64,000 nt of DNA from Corynebacterium sp. HMSC05H05 (GTDB lineage Bacteria; Actinomycetota; Actinomycetes; Mycobacteriales; Mycobacteriaceae). The position numbers were made by a program, and so were the translations under genes. Positions 55,291 through 63,827 of the stretch are shown here, piece by piece (position 1 is the first letter of the stretch; the number at the start of each line of letters is the position of its first letter). The stretch lies in assembly GCF_001807265.1 (NCBI RefSeq), contig NZ_KV788382.1, positions 20,719 to 84,718 of the forward strand, given 5' to 3'. The notes beneath the pieces are model-generated. The model ran no database searches, had not been told where the DNA came from, and was given only the letters and a program-made list of their open reading frames with translations.

Positions 55291-58200
55291 TTTCACCCGC
55301 CAAGCTGGGGCTGACCAGCCCGCGCGCCGCCGAGGACATCGAGGAGCTTTCGCTTATCGACGAAGCTTCGCTCTACACCCTCGCCGGCGCAAGCGATCCG
55401 GACCTGGCCCTCAACAACGCCCACCGGCTCTTCGACGCGCTTGGTAGTGGATGGGCGGAGCTGCTTGAAGCGCTGCGCGACTTTCCGGTGTTCCGCACCC
55501 GGTTCTTCGCCCTGCTGGGCGGCTCCACCGCGCTGTCGGACCACCTGATCGCGCACCCGCAGCAGTGGCGGCTGCTGCTCGAGGACCTGCCCGATCAGGC
55601 CGATCTTTACCGCACCATGCTCGCCGCCGTGGGGGTCGACGCTGACGGGCCGGGGTTGTATAAGGCGGGGGAGGGCGAAGTTGGCGCGGCTAAGCAAAAG
55701 CTCCGCTCCACCCACCGCGACCTGGTGATGCGCATCGCCGCCGCCGACCTCGCCGGCACGTTTGCCGCGGTCAAGGGCCACGGCGAGGGCGAATCCATGA
55801 GCTACAGCTACACCACCGAGCGACTCACGTGGCTCGCGGACGCAGCGCTCACCGCCGCGCTCGCGGTGGCGGTGCGCGACGTCTACGGCGACGAGGAAGC
55901 GGATGCGGAACTCGCCGTGATCGCCATGGGCAAATGCGGCGCCGGCGAACTGAACTACATCTCCGACGTGGACGTCGTGTTCGTGGCGGAGCCCGCCTCG
56001 CCCAAGATCACGCGCGTGGCCGCGGAGATGATGCGCATCGGCTCCGCCTGCTTCTTCGACGTGGACGCGAACCTGCGGCCGGAAGGGGCCTCGGGCGCGC
56101 TGGTTCGCACCCTGGAATCGCACCAAGCCTACTACCGGAAATGGGCTGAGACCTGGGAGTTCCAGGCGCTGCTGAAGGCACGGCCGCAGACCGGTTCCAT
56201 GGATTTGGGGCGGGCCTATTCCGAGGCGATCGCGCCGCTGGTGTGGGAGGCCTCCCAGCGCGACAGCTTTGTCGAGGACGTCCAAGCCATGCGCCGGCGC
56301 GTGCTGGAGAACGTGCCGGCGGACGTGCGGCGCCGCGAGCTGAAACTCGGCCCCGGCGGGCTTCGCGACGTCGAGTTCGCCGTGCAGCTGCTGCAACTCG
56401 TGCACGGGCGCATCGACGACACGCTGCGCGCCCGCAACACCCTCGAGGCACTCGCTGCCCTGGCCAAGGCCGGTTACGTCGGGCGCGAAGACGCGCGCGT
56501 GCTCACCGAGGCCTACGAGTTCCTGCGCCTGCTCGAGCACCGCCTGCAGCTGCAGCGCTTCAAGCGCACCCACCAGCTGCCCGAGCCGGACGACGAGAAA
56601 CGCAACCGCTGGCTCGCCCGCGCCGCAGGCTTCACCGCCAACCACCGCGGCTCCGCCCCCGACGCGATGTACCGCGAGCTCAAGCGCGTGCGCCGCGACG
56701 TTTCCGACCTGCACGAGCGCCTGTTCTACCGCCCGCTGCTGGGTGCTGTGGCAGACATGACCGTCGGCGAGGCCACCCTGTCCGCGGACGCGGTGAAGGC
56801 CCAGCTCGCCGCGCTCGGCTACCGCCACCCGGCGCGCGCCTTCGACCATCTCTCCGCGCTGGTCAAGGGCACCTCGCGCAAGGCCAAGCTGCAGGCGATC
56901 CTGCTGCCGTCGCTGATGCACTGGCTCGCGGATACCGCGGACCCCGGCCAGGGGCTTTTGAATTACCGCAAGCTTTCGGACGCCGCCGTCGACCGCAGCT
57001 GGTTCCTCCGCATGCTGCGCGACGAGGGCGTGGCGTCGCAACGCCTCATGCACATCCTGGGCACTTCGCCGTACGCCTCCGACCTCATCATCTCCGCGCC
57101 AGATGTGGTCAAACTGCTCGGCGACGGCTCCAACGGGCCCCGGCTCCTCGACGCCGCCCCCGACCAAGTCCACAAAGCCATCCTCGCCTCCGCCAAGCGC
57201 CATCAGGCGGACCCCGACAAGGCCGTCGCCGTGGCGCGCTCCCTGCGCCGCGCGGAGCTCGCCCGCATCGCGTCCGCCGACCTGCTCGGCCTGATGGAGC
57301 CGCGCCAGGTCTGCCTCGAGCTGACCTACGTGTGGGAGGCTGTGCTCGAGGCCGCGCTTCGCGCCGAGGTGCACGCCGATCTCGCTTCTTCGCCTCACGA
57401 CGAACCTCCGGCCCGCATCGCCGTCATCGGCATGGGCCGCCTCGGCGGCGCCGAACTTGGCTACGGCTCAGATGCCGACGTGATGATCGTCGCCGAGCCG
57501 AGCGATGAGGCCGACGAAGCAGGCGCTGTTGCTTGGGCGGCGAAGATCGTCGACCAGATGCGCGCCCGCCTGTCCAAACCCTCCGGCGACCCGCCGCTTG
57601 AGGTGGACCTGGGCCTGCGCCCCGAGGGACGCTCCGGCCCGGTGGTGCGCACCATCGCCAGCTACGAGCGCTACTACCGCGAGTGGGGCGAGGTCTGGGA
57701 GCGCCAGGCGCTGCTGCGCGCGGCCGTCGTCGCCGGCGACCGCGGCGTGGGCGACGCATTCCTGGAGGCCATCGACGCCTTCCGCTACCCGGCCGGCGGG
57801 GCTAAGCCTTCCGACATCCGCGAGATCCGCCGCATCAAGGCCCGCGTCGACAACGAGCGCCTGCCCCGCGGCGCCGACCGCGCCACCCACACCAAGCTCG
57901 GCCGCGGCGCGCTCGCCGACGTCGAGTGGACCGTACAGCTTCTCACCATGCAGCACGCCCACACCCACGAGGAGCTGCGCACTCCCTCCACCCTGGACGC
58001 GCTGGACTTCCTCGCCGAGCTCGACGACCCGTCCGTCATCCGCGGCTCGCACGCCGAAGTGCTGCGCACCGCGTGGCTCACCGCCACCCGCGCCCGTAAC
58101 GCCATCGTGCTCGTCGCCGGCAAACGCACCGACCAGCTGCCCGCGCCGGGCCCGCAGCTCGCGCAGGTGGCGGGCTCCGCCGGCTACGACCCCGACGACC

Positions 58201-58301
58201 AGCAGGAGTTCCTGGAGGACTACCTGCGCATCACCCGCCACGCCCACCAGGTGGTGGAGGAGGCGTTCTGGGGCGAGGTGCCGTCGCTCGAGTTCGACTA
58301 G
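55287..58301 (+). CDS. glnE: Bifunctional glutamine synthetase adenylyltransferase/deadenylylase
   Basis: A 1004-residue enzyme that attaches and removes AMP on glutamine synthetase according to nitrogen status. Two nucleotidyltransferase domains are seen. The N-terminal one has AVIAMGKCGAGELNYISDVDVVFVA near residue 211 (deadenylylase), the C-terminal one has IGMGRLGGAELGYGSDADVMIVA near residue 713 (adenylylase). Both have the G-x-x-E-L...SDxD signature, separated by helical linkers with RDVEFAVQLLQLVHG. GTG 55287 overlaps the glnA2 stop by 4 nt. Length is normal. The target is the housekeeping GS elsewhere in the genome. Confidence 0.95.
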   Translation: MISPAKLGLTSPRAAEDIEELSLIDEASLYTLAGASDPDLALNNAHRLFDALGSGWAELLEALRDFPVFRTRFFALLGGSTALSDHLIAHPQQWRLLLEDLPDQADLYRTMLAAVGVDADGPGLYKAGEGEVGAAKQKLRSTHRDLVMRIAAADLAGTFAAVKGHGEGESMSYSYTTERLTWLADAALTAALAVAVRDVYGDEEADAELAVIAMGKCGAGELNYISDVDVVFVAEPASPKITRVAAEMMRIGSACFFDVDANLRPEGASGALVRTLESHQAYYRKWAETWEFQALLKARPQTGSMDLGRAYSEAIAPLVWEASQRDSFVEDVQAMRRRVLENVPADVRRRELKLGPGGLRDVEFAVQLLQLVHGRIDDTLRARNTLEALAALAKAGYVGREDARVLTEAYEFLRLLEHRLQLQRFKRTHQLPEPDDEKRNRWLARAAGFTANHRGSAPDAMYRELKRVRRDVSDLHERLFYRPLLGAVADMTVGEATLSADAVKAQLAALGYRHPARAFDHLSALVKGTSRKAKLQAILLPSLMHWLADTADPGQGLLNYRKLSDAAVDRSWFLRMLRDEGVASQRLMHILGTSPYASDLIISAPDVVKLLGDGSNGPRLLDAAPDQVHKAILASAKRHQADPDKAVAVARSLRRAELARIASADLLGLMEPRQVCLELTYVWEAVLEAALRAEVHADLASSPHDEPPARIAVIGMGRLGGAELGYGSDADVMIVAEPSDEADEAGAVAWAAKIVDQMRARLSKPSGDPPLEVDLGLRPEGRSGPVVRTIASYERYYREWGEVWERQALLRAAVVAGDRGVGDAFLEAIDAFRYPAGGAKPSDIREIRRIKARVDNERLPRGADRATHTKLGRGALADVEWTVQLLTMQHAHTHEELRTPSTLDALDFLAELDDPSVIRGSHAEVLRTAWLTATRARNAIVLVAGKRTDQLPAPGPQLAQVAGSAGYDPDDQQEFLEDYLRITRHAHQVVEEAFWGEVPSLEFD

Positions 58302-58344
58302 GGCGGGAGGCGGAGTGGCGTCGATAGGCAATATGCTCGAACCC

Positions 58345-58614
58345 ATGGCAGTGAACATGACCATCGACCTGAACAACGCCACCTTCGCAGACCTGGTTGC
58401 GCTGGTGGACGCCGCGCGCGTGGCCGGCGTCGACCCCAAGACCGGGCTGGAGCTCGACGGCGAGACGCTGAGCATCACCGTCGAGCCGACTACCCGCACG
58501 CCCGCGCGCGAGCAGGCGCCCGAGAAGGAGCGCACCGTGCCGCCGCTCGGCGACGCCGCGATTCGCTCGGTGGTGGATATTTTGACCGGTCGACAGGAAC
58601 CGCCCCGCCGGTAG
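58345..58614 (+). CDS. Small conserved hypothetical protein
   Basis: An 89-residue soluble protein, MAVNMTIDLNNATFADLVAL..., with an N-terminal alpha/beta segment (LVDAARVAGVDPKTGLELDG) and a charged, Pro-rich linker, ending in SVVDILTGRQEPPRR. ATG 58345 is 7 nt after TATGCT (58332-58337), leaderless; the frame continues upstream antisense-like through glnE and is not real there. A CGTCGATAGGC word lies just upstream. No family recognised. Confidence 0.65.
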   Translation: MAVNMTIDLNNATFADLVALVDAARVAGVDPKTGLELDGETLSITVEPTTRTPAREQAPEKERTVPPLGDAAIRSVVDILTGRQEPPRR

Positions 58615-58654
58615 GGGCTTCCGCTGCTGGTCAATCGAGTGTAAAAATATTCAC

Positions 58655-58891
58655 ATGAGCGGATCAGTAATCAGTCTTCGCGTAGACGAAGACCAGAAGA
58701 GGCGATTGGACGCGCTTGCCCGGCGCACGGGCCGCCCAGCCTCTTATTACGTGCGCGAAGCGCTGAGTGCGCACCTCGCGGAGCTGGAGTACGTCGACGT
58801 GCTTGAAGCGGAAGCCGACGCGATTCGGCGTGGCGAGCTTCCAACCATCTCCCTCGAGGAGCTAGAGAATGAGCTCGGATTGGCGGATTGA
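58655..58891 (+). CDS. Ribbon-helix-helix antitoxin (RelB/DinJ-like)
   Basis: A 78-residue protein. The N-terminal RHH segment MSGSVISLRVDEDQKRRLDAL...RPASYYVREALSAHL is followed by an acidic helical tail (VLEAEADAIRRGELPTISLEELEN) that would wrap the toxin. Its gene overlaps the RelE-like gene by 23 nt. A near-palindrome GTGTAA-AAAT-ATTCAC lies at 58638-58653, right before the start and probably the autoregulatory operator. Confidence 0.85.
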   Translation: MSGSVISLRVDEDQKRRLDALARRTGRPASYYVREALSAHLAELEYVDVLEAEADAIRRGELPTISLEELENELGLAD

Positions 58892-59141
58892 ATTTTCGCC
58901 ACGTGCAGCGAAATCGTTTCGCAAACTCGACCGAGGCGAGCAGAAACGGATTCAAAGTTTTCTCCACCGACTTCGAGCCGCTTCCGACCCACGGGGAAGC
59001 GGCAAAGCTCTGGTGGGCACCAAACGGGGGTTGTGGCGCTGGCGGGTGGGGGACTACCGAATCATCGCAGACATCGTGGACGACAAAGTCCTGATTATGC
59101 TGATCGACATTGGCCACCGATCTTCCGTTTACAAGCACTAG
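58869..59141 (+). CDS. RelE/ParE-family toxin
   Basis: A 90-residue toxin. WRIEFSPRAAKSFRKLDRGEQKRI..., then LVGTKRGLWRWRVGDYRIIADI and ILIDIGHRSSVYKH, is the standard RelE/ParE order with the basic cleft (K, R) and the C-terminal HRSxVY. RelE toxins cut mRNA in the ribosome and ParE toxins poison gyrase; the G-L-W-R-W-R-VGDYRI motif favours RelE/RelG. Overlaps the antitoxin gene, so it is translationally coupled. Length normal. Confidence 0.88.
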   Translation: MSSDWRIEFSPRAAKSFRKLDRGEQKRIQSFLHRLRAASDPRGSGKALVGTKRGLWRWRVGDYRIIADIVDDKVLIMLIDIGHRSSVYKH

Positions 59142-59213
59142 TCGCCCTCCGCGGTTGTAAGTAAATCCCCGGATCAGGCCGGGCAGAGGGGCCCATGCCG
59201 TAGACTTCGCGGG

Positions 59214-60665
59214 GTGGACTACATCTCAACTCGCGACGCATCGGCGCAGCCGCGCTCCTTCACAGACATCCTGCTCACAGGCTTAAGCCCCGACGGCGGA
59301 CTTTTCATGCCGGCGGTGTACCCGTCCATAAGCAATGAGCTCCTGGATCAGTGGCGCGAGCTTTTGCTTCACGACGGCTACGCAGCCCTCGCCGCCGAAG
59401 TACTGAAGCTCTACGTCGACGACATTCCCGAGGCGGACCTCGAGGCGATCGCGCGCCGGGCGTACCGCACGCCCGTCTTCGCCGACGAGGAAATCGTCCC
59501 GGTGACCCGCCTGAATGACACGCTGCACATCGGCCACCTGTCCGAGGGCCCGACTGCGGCGTTCAAGGACATGGCGATGCAGCTGCTCGGCGAGCTGTTC
59601 GAGTACGAGCTGGCCCGCCGCGGCGAGGAGATCAACATTCTGGGCGCGACCTCGGGCGACACTGGGTCGTCGGCCGAGTACGCGATGCGCGGGCGCGACG
59701 GCATCCGGGTGTTCATGCTCACCCCGGCCGGGCGTATGACCCCGTTCCAGCAGGCGCAGATGTTCGGCCTGGACGATCCGAACATCTTCAACATCGCCCT
59801 TGACGGCGTGTTCGACGACTGCCAGGACGTGGTCAAGGCTGTCAGCGCGGACGCGGCGTTCAAGTCGAAGTACTCCATCGGCGCGGTGAACTCCATCAAC
59901 TTCGCACGCCTGCTTGCGCAAGTGGTGTACTACATCGCCACCTACCTGAAGGTCACCGAGACCAACGACGAGCGCGTCTCGTTCTGCGTGCCCACCGGCA
60001 ACTTCGGCAACGTGTGCGCGGGGCATATCGCGAAGCAGATGGGCCTGCCCATCGACCGCCTCGTCGTCGCGACGAACGAAAACGACGTGCTCCACGACTT
60101 CTTCGCAAACGGCGAGTACCGCCCCCGTTCCGCCGCAGAGACTCACGCGACGTCGTCGCCGTCCATGGACATCTCCAAGGCGTCCAACTTTGAGCGGATG
60201 CTTTTCGACGCCACGCTGCGCAACTCCGACCTCACCGCCGAGCTGTTCGCCAACAAGGTGAAAAACGGCGGCTTCGCTGCCACCGACCTGGGTGGGCCAG
60301 AGGTGATGGAGCGCATCCGCGGCGAGTTCGGCTTCGCCTCCGGCACCTCCACTCACGCCGACCGCGTGGCCACCATCAAGCGCGTGAACGACGAGTTCGG
60401 TGTGCTGGTGGACCCGCACACCGCCGACGGCGTGCACGTGGCCGAGCAGCTCGCCGGCGAGGTGGACACCCCGATCGTGGTGCTGGAGACGGCGCTGCCG
60501 GTGAAGTTCGCCGACACCATCGCTGAGGCCATCGGAAAGGCCCCGGAGGTGCCGGAGCGCTTCGCGGGCATCATGGGCGCCGAGCGCCACGTGACCGACC
60601 TGCCCAACGACGCCGAGGCCGTCAAGGCGTTTATCGCCGAGGCTATCGAGGGCACTAACGTCTAG
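59214..60665 (+). CDS. thrC: Threonine synthase
   Basis: A 483-residue PLP enzyme converting O-phosphohomoserine to threonine. The start MDYISTRDASAQPRSF is typical. K118 in TAAFKDMAMQ is the PLP lysine, ILGATSGDTGSSAEYAMRG binds the phosphate, and FCVPTGNFGNVCAGHIAKQMG is the second cofactor loop. It is the long thrC type found in corynebacteria. GTG 59214 is 7 nt after TAGACT (59201-59206), leaderless. It stands apart from hom-thrB, as usual in this genus. Confidence 0.95.
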   Translation: MDYISTRDASAQPRSFTDILLTGLSPDGGLFMPAVYPSISNELLDQWRELLLHDGYAALAAEVLKLYVDDIPEADLEAIARRAYRTPVFADEEIVPVTRLNDTLHIGHLSEGPTAAFKDMAMQLLGELFEYELARRGEEINILGATSGDTGSSAEYAMRGRDGIRVFMLTPAGRMTPFQQAQMFGLDDPNIFNIALDGVFDDCQDVVKAVSADAAFKSKYSIGAVNSINFARLLAQVVYYIATYLKVTETNDERVSFCVPTGNFGNVCAGHIAKQMGLPIDRLVVATNENDVLHDFFANGEYRPRSAAETHATSSPSMDISKASNFERMLFDATLRNSDLTAELFANKVKNGGFAATDLGGPEVMERIRGEFGFASGTSTHADRVATIKRVNDEFGVLVDPHTADGVHVAEQLAGEVDTPIVVLETALPVKFADTIAEAIGKAPEVPERFAGIMGAERHVTDLPNDAEAVKAFIAEAIEGTNV

Positions 60666-60702
60666 GGCACACCGTCGTCAATCCACAAAGGAGTGCGCGC
60701 AC

Positions 60703-60840
60703 ATGGCACAGGAGCAGTTCGCAGGCCCGGAGCACTACACCGACTTCGACCCGGAGAAGTTCATTCGGGACATGAAGATCATGGCCGAAGAAAAGGAGCA
60801 GGACGGCGACGAGGGCTCGGCGGTTGACGCCTCCGAGTAA
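60703..60840 (+). CDS. Small 45-residue hydrophilic protein
   Basis: The protein MAQEQFAGPEHYTDFDPEKF... is acidic, with an amphipathic helix IRDMKIMAEEKEQ. AAAGGAG (60688-60694) lies 8 nt before the ATG, so translation is likely. It follows thrC by 37 nt and its 3' end overlaps the next gene's TTG start by 17 nt, implying coupling with the secreted protease. No homologue recognised. Confidence 0.6.
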   Translation: MAQEQFAGPEHYTDFDPEKFIRDMKIMAEEKEQDGDEGSAVDASE

Positions 60841-61921
60841 CCAGCCGAACCGGCCCAGCTCAGCGACGCGCTACCAGCCCGAGCAGGGCCCGCAGTGGCG
60901 CTTCCCGGACATGCCGGGCGAGCCCCCGTCGCAGTACCCGCAGCACCCGCTGAAGTTCCCGGACATGCCGGCGCAACAGCCCGGCTCCACGGCCCGCGCG
61001 CGCCGCAGCGGGCTGCAAACGGGCGGGTGGATCACCGTGATCGTCGCCACGGCGATGGTCGTGGGCATCGTGGTGTGGCTGGGCTTAAACGCGTCGAAGG
61101 TCCCCACCGGCACCGTGGAGGAGCGCGAGGCGCTGTCCGAGGTGCAAACGCCTGACGACGCCGCTCCCGCGCCGGCCAACGACAACAACGTGCTGGTGCC
61201 CGCGTTCGCCCCATGGGCGCCGGGCACGAAGATCCAGACCACGGACCACCGCCCGGCGCCCGGGGAGCACTTCACGGCGCAGTCGTGCACCGCGGCGTTC
61301 TCGTTCACCGGCAAGGACGGCCGTGCGTATGCGGTGACCGCCGGCCACTGCGGCCGCGAGGGCGACCTGGTGTGGCCCACCAACGCCTCCACGGCGTTCG
61401 ACTACGCCTCCGAGGTCGGCCACTTCATCTTCTCCGGGCTGTACTCCCAGCACACCCCGGAGACGGAGGGCGCGGACGTCGGCATCATCGAGATCACGGA
61501 TCCGGACCGGTTCATGGATGTGGTCGGTGCGCCGATTCCGACTGGGATCGGGGAGGGCCTTGGGCCCGTCGAGAAGCTATGCAAAACGGGTGCGACCACC
61601 GGCTACACCTGCGGCACCTTCGAGGCCACCGAGCGGGTGCAGATAGTCAACCTCGACCCCGGCGTGGAGGACGAAACCTTCGGCGACATCGCCGCCGTGT
61701 GCGCCGCCTCGGGCGACTCGGGCGGGCCAGTATTCGCGGACGTCAACGGCCGCGCCACCGTCATCGGCGTCGTCTCCGGCACCGAGGCCGGCCGTGCGGG
61801 GGAGGAGTGCTACGAGGGCATGGAGGACCCGCACCTGATGAGCTACTCCAACGTCAAGCAGGTCATGGCCGTGATCCGCCACGCTGTGCCGGACGCGGAA
61901 TTCATTCCCCGGCGCTGGTGA
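60824..61921 (+). CDS. Membrane-anchored trypsin-like serine protease (S1 family)
   Basis: A 365-residue protein. A Pro/Gln-rich N-terminal cytoplasmic region with two repeats (WRFPDMPGEPPSQYPQHP / LKFPDMPAQQPG) is followed by a membrane helix at about 67-88 and an extracytoplasmic chymotrypsin-fold domain. Catalytic His is in AVTAGHCGREG (about 170), Asp in GADVGIIEITD (about 222), Ser in ASGDSGGPVFADV (about 300), all intact, with Cys pairs nearby. TTG 60824 is the only start that leaves the full N-terminus; its mRNA is probably shared with the 45-residue gene. Substrate unknown. Confidence 0.85.
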   Translation: MTPPSNQPNRPSSATRYQPEQGPQWRFPDMPGEPPSQYPQHPLKFPDMPAQQPGSTARARRSGLQTGGWITVIVATAMVVGIVVWLGLNASKVPTGTVEEREALSEVQTPDDAAPAPANDNNVLVPAFAPWAPGTKIQTTDHRPAPGEHFTAQSCTAAFSFTGKDGRAYAVTAGHCGREGDLVWPTNASTAFDYASEVGHFIFSGLYSQHTPETEGADVGIIEITDPDRFMDVVGAPIPTGIGEGLGPVEKLCKTGATTGYTCGTFEATERVQIVNLDPGVEDETFGDIAAVCAASGDSGGPVFADVNGRATVIGVVSGTEAGRAGEECYEGMEDPHLMSYSNVKQVMAVIRHAVPDAEFIPRRW

Positions 61922-62636
61922 CCGGGTCGGCAAGCAGCGGCCAGCGCTTGAGGTGCTCGCCGGTTTCCTTGTCGTTGTCCACCACCACGACCTCGTCGTC
62001 GGTGTAGCCGTTGAACGTCACGCGGTCGATCTCGTCGGGGCGCTCCACCTCGAGCCAGCGCTCGGACAGTGCATCGGCGTCGTCCACGTCCATCCAGTTC
62101 AGGGTGATTACGCGGAAGTGGTTGTGCGAGGCGTAATCAATAAACGACACGGAATCGGCGCCCTCAGCCACGCCGAAATCGATGTACTGGGCGAGGGTCT
62201 CCGGAGGAAGCGTCGAGAAGCAAAAGCCCCAGAAGTTAAAGCGCATCCCGCTTTTCGACGTCAACGTCACCGTATCCAAACAATTCTGCTCCAGCAGACG
62301 CGACAGGTGGCCCGCAATCTCGGTGGAGTCGTCGAGGGCTCCGACCACCACGTCGCCGCGCATCATCGCGCCCGTGTTCGTCTCGCCCACGCGCACATTC
62401 TCGATCAGGTGGGGGCGGATGCTCGCCGCGACGTTGCCCGGGTCCGCCGGCGCCGGGTTGAACGGACGCTCCGGCTGCGGCAGCTCCGCGTCCTCCGGGG
62501 TGCTCGCCGTGGTGCGGCTCGCCGCCATCGCCACCCCGAAAACCACCAGGATGACCAGCGCGCCGTACACCGCGACGAACAGGGGCGCGGGGACGCGTCT
62601 GACCCAGGGCTGCGTGTCGGAAACGGCGGTGCTCAT
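61902..62636 (-). CDS. Hypothetical single-pass membrane protein
   Basis: A 244-residue protein with one hydrophobic helix at about 22-44 (APLFVAVYGALVILVVFGVAMA) and an extracytoplasmic alpha/beta domain: VRVGETNTGAMMRGDVVV, FWGFCFSTLPPETLAQYIDFGVA and EVERPDEIDRVTFNGYTDDEV. It has two Cys residues (NCLDTV, GFCFST). ATG 62636 is 10 nt after TACAAT. The 3' end overlaps the convergent protease gene by 20 nt. No family recognised. Confidence 0.65.
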   Translation of the reverse strand: MSTAVSDTQPWVRRVPAPLFVAVYGALVILVVFGVAMAASRTTASTPEDAELPQPERPFNPAPADPGNVAASIRPHLIENVRVGETNTGAMMRGDVVVGALDDSTEIAGHLSRLLEQNCLDTVTLTSKSGMRFNFWGFCFSTLPPETLAQYIDFGVAEGADSVSFIDYASHNHFRVITLNWMDVDDADALSERWLEVERPDEIDRVTFNGYTDDEVVVVDNDKETGEHLKRWPLLADPVTSAGE

Positions 62637-62663
62637 AACTTCAGGGATTGTACACTTGCCACC

Positions 62664-63188
62664 ATGCCTATCCCGGAGTTCATCGTGGAAACCCGCAAGA
62701 AGATCGGCACCGACCTGATGTGGGTGCCTGCCGTGTGCGCCGTCGTGCTTCGCGACGCCACCGTTGCATCGCCGTGGGCCGTCCCCGAAGTGCTGCTGGT
62801 GCGCCGCGCCGACAACAGTGAGTGGACGCCTGTGACCGGCATCGCGGACCCGGGCGAGGAGCCGCACGTCGCCGCCGTGAGGGAGGTGCTGGAGGAAACC
62901 GGCGTGCGGGTCACCGCCGCGGCGATTTTGGGTGTCGGCGCGCACGGGCCCGTCACCCACGCGAACGGGGACAAGGCCAGCTACATGACGGTGCAACTGC
63001 GCTGCGAACCGCTCGACCCCACCGTCGAACCCGTGGTCGGCGACGACGAGAACATCGAAGCCGGCTGGTTCCCCATCTCCCAGATGCCGGTGCGCGACCC
63101 GAAGTGGCGCCTGGCCATCGCCGACGCCGCCGCGCAGCGCCGCCACCCGGGCAGCTTCGCGCCGCGCATGGGGCTGACCAAGCGGTGA
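62664..63188 (+). CDS. NUDIX hydrolase
   Basis: A 174-residue protein. The NUDIX box G-x5-E-x7-REVxEExG appears as GIADPGEEPHVAAVREVLEETGV near residues 59-81, fully conserved. It hydrolyses a nucleoside diphosphate-linked compound; the substrate cannot be read from sequence. ATG 62664 is 7 nt after TACACT (62651-62656), whose left end overlaps the -10 of the divergent gene (ATTGTA, 62647-62652). The next gene overlaps its stop by 4 nt. Confidence 0.92.
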   Translation: MPIPEFIVETRKKIGTDLMWVPAVCAVVLRDATVASPWAVPEVLLVRRADNSEWTPVTGIADPGEEPHVAAVREVLEETGVRVTAAAILGVGAHGPVTHANGDKASYMTVQLRCEPLDPTVEPVVGDDENIEAGWFPISQMPVRDPKWRLAIADAAAQRRHPGSFAPRMGLTKR

Positions 63189-63739
63189 GACTCGGCGTCG
63201 ACGTCTCGGAGCACCAGGCCGGGCTCGACGTTTCCCGCTTCGACTTCGTCATCGCCCGCACCACCGACGGCACGTACCAGGACGCCGCGTTTTCGTCGTT
63301 CGCCCCGTTCGCGACCGCGGCGTACCACTTCCTGCGCGCCCCGTCCGAAGGGACCACCATTGCGGAGCAGGTTGAGGCCTCTCTTGAGGTTCTCGAGGGC
63401 CGCCGCTTGCCCATGTGGCTCGACGTCGAGTCCCCCGCGGGGCTTTCGCTTCTCGACGTCCGCTCCGCCCACCACACCTTCACCTCCGCAGGCGTCGAAG
63501 TAGCCGGGGTCTACACGAACGCCTGGTACTGGCGGCGGTACATGCTGTTCGCGGACGTGGCCGAGTTCGGCGCGCTGTGGTTGGCGCAGTGGGGTGCGAA
63601 CCCGGTGGTTGACGTTTCGTCGCCTTTAGACGTGGGGGAGTGGCCGCGCCCGGTCAGCTTTCCGACGCCCACAGTGTGGCAGTTCACCTCCCGCGGCCGC
63701 GTCGAAGGGGTTGACGTAGATTTAAATTTGGCCCTGTGA
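63185..63739 (+). CDS. GH25-family muramidase (lysozyme)
   Basis: A 184-residue protein with the start MRLGVDVSEHQAGLDVSRF, the GH25 catalytic Asp (D6), and WLDVESPAG with the second Asp/Glu pair; AGVYTNAWYW and VWQFTSRGRVEGVDVDLNL close the TIM-barrel. It has no signal peptide, so it is either released by another route or acts from inside; the missing first strands make it short (GH25 is usually 190-210). GTG 63185 overlaps the NUDIX stop (GTGA), so the two are co-translated. A role in peptidoglycan turnover is inferred. Confidence 0.88.
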   Translation: MRLGVDVSEHQAGLDVSRFDFVIARTTDGTYQDAAFSSFAPFATAAYHFLRAPSEGTTIAEQVEASLEVLEGRRLPMWLDVESPAGLSLLDVRSAHHTFTSAGVEVAGVYTNAWYWRRYMLFADVAEFGALWLAQWGANPVVDVSSPLDVGEWPRPVSFPTPTVWQFTSRGRVEGVDVDLNLAL

Positions 63740-63827
63740 ACTGCGCTTTGTGAATTTCTCAGGTTAAGTTATCCACAATTCGGGCAGGGTCTGGTGTTGG
63801 GGGTTACGCGGCCATAACTTTCGGGCC

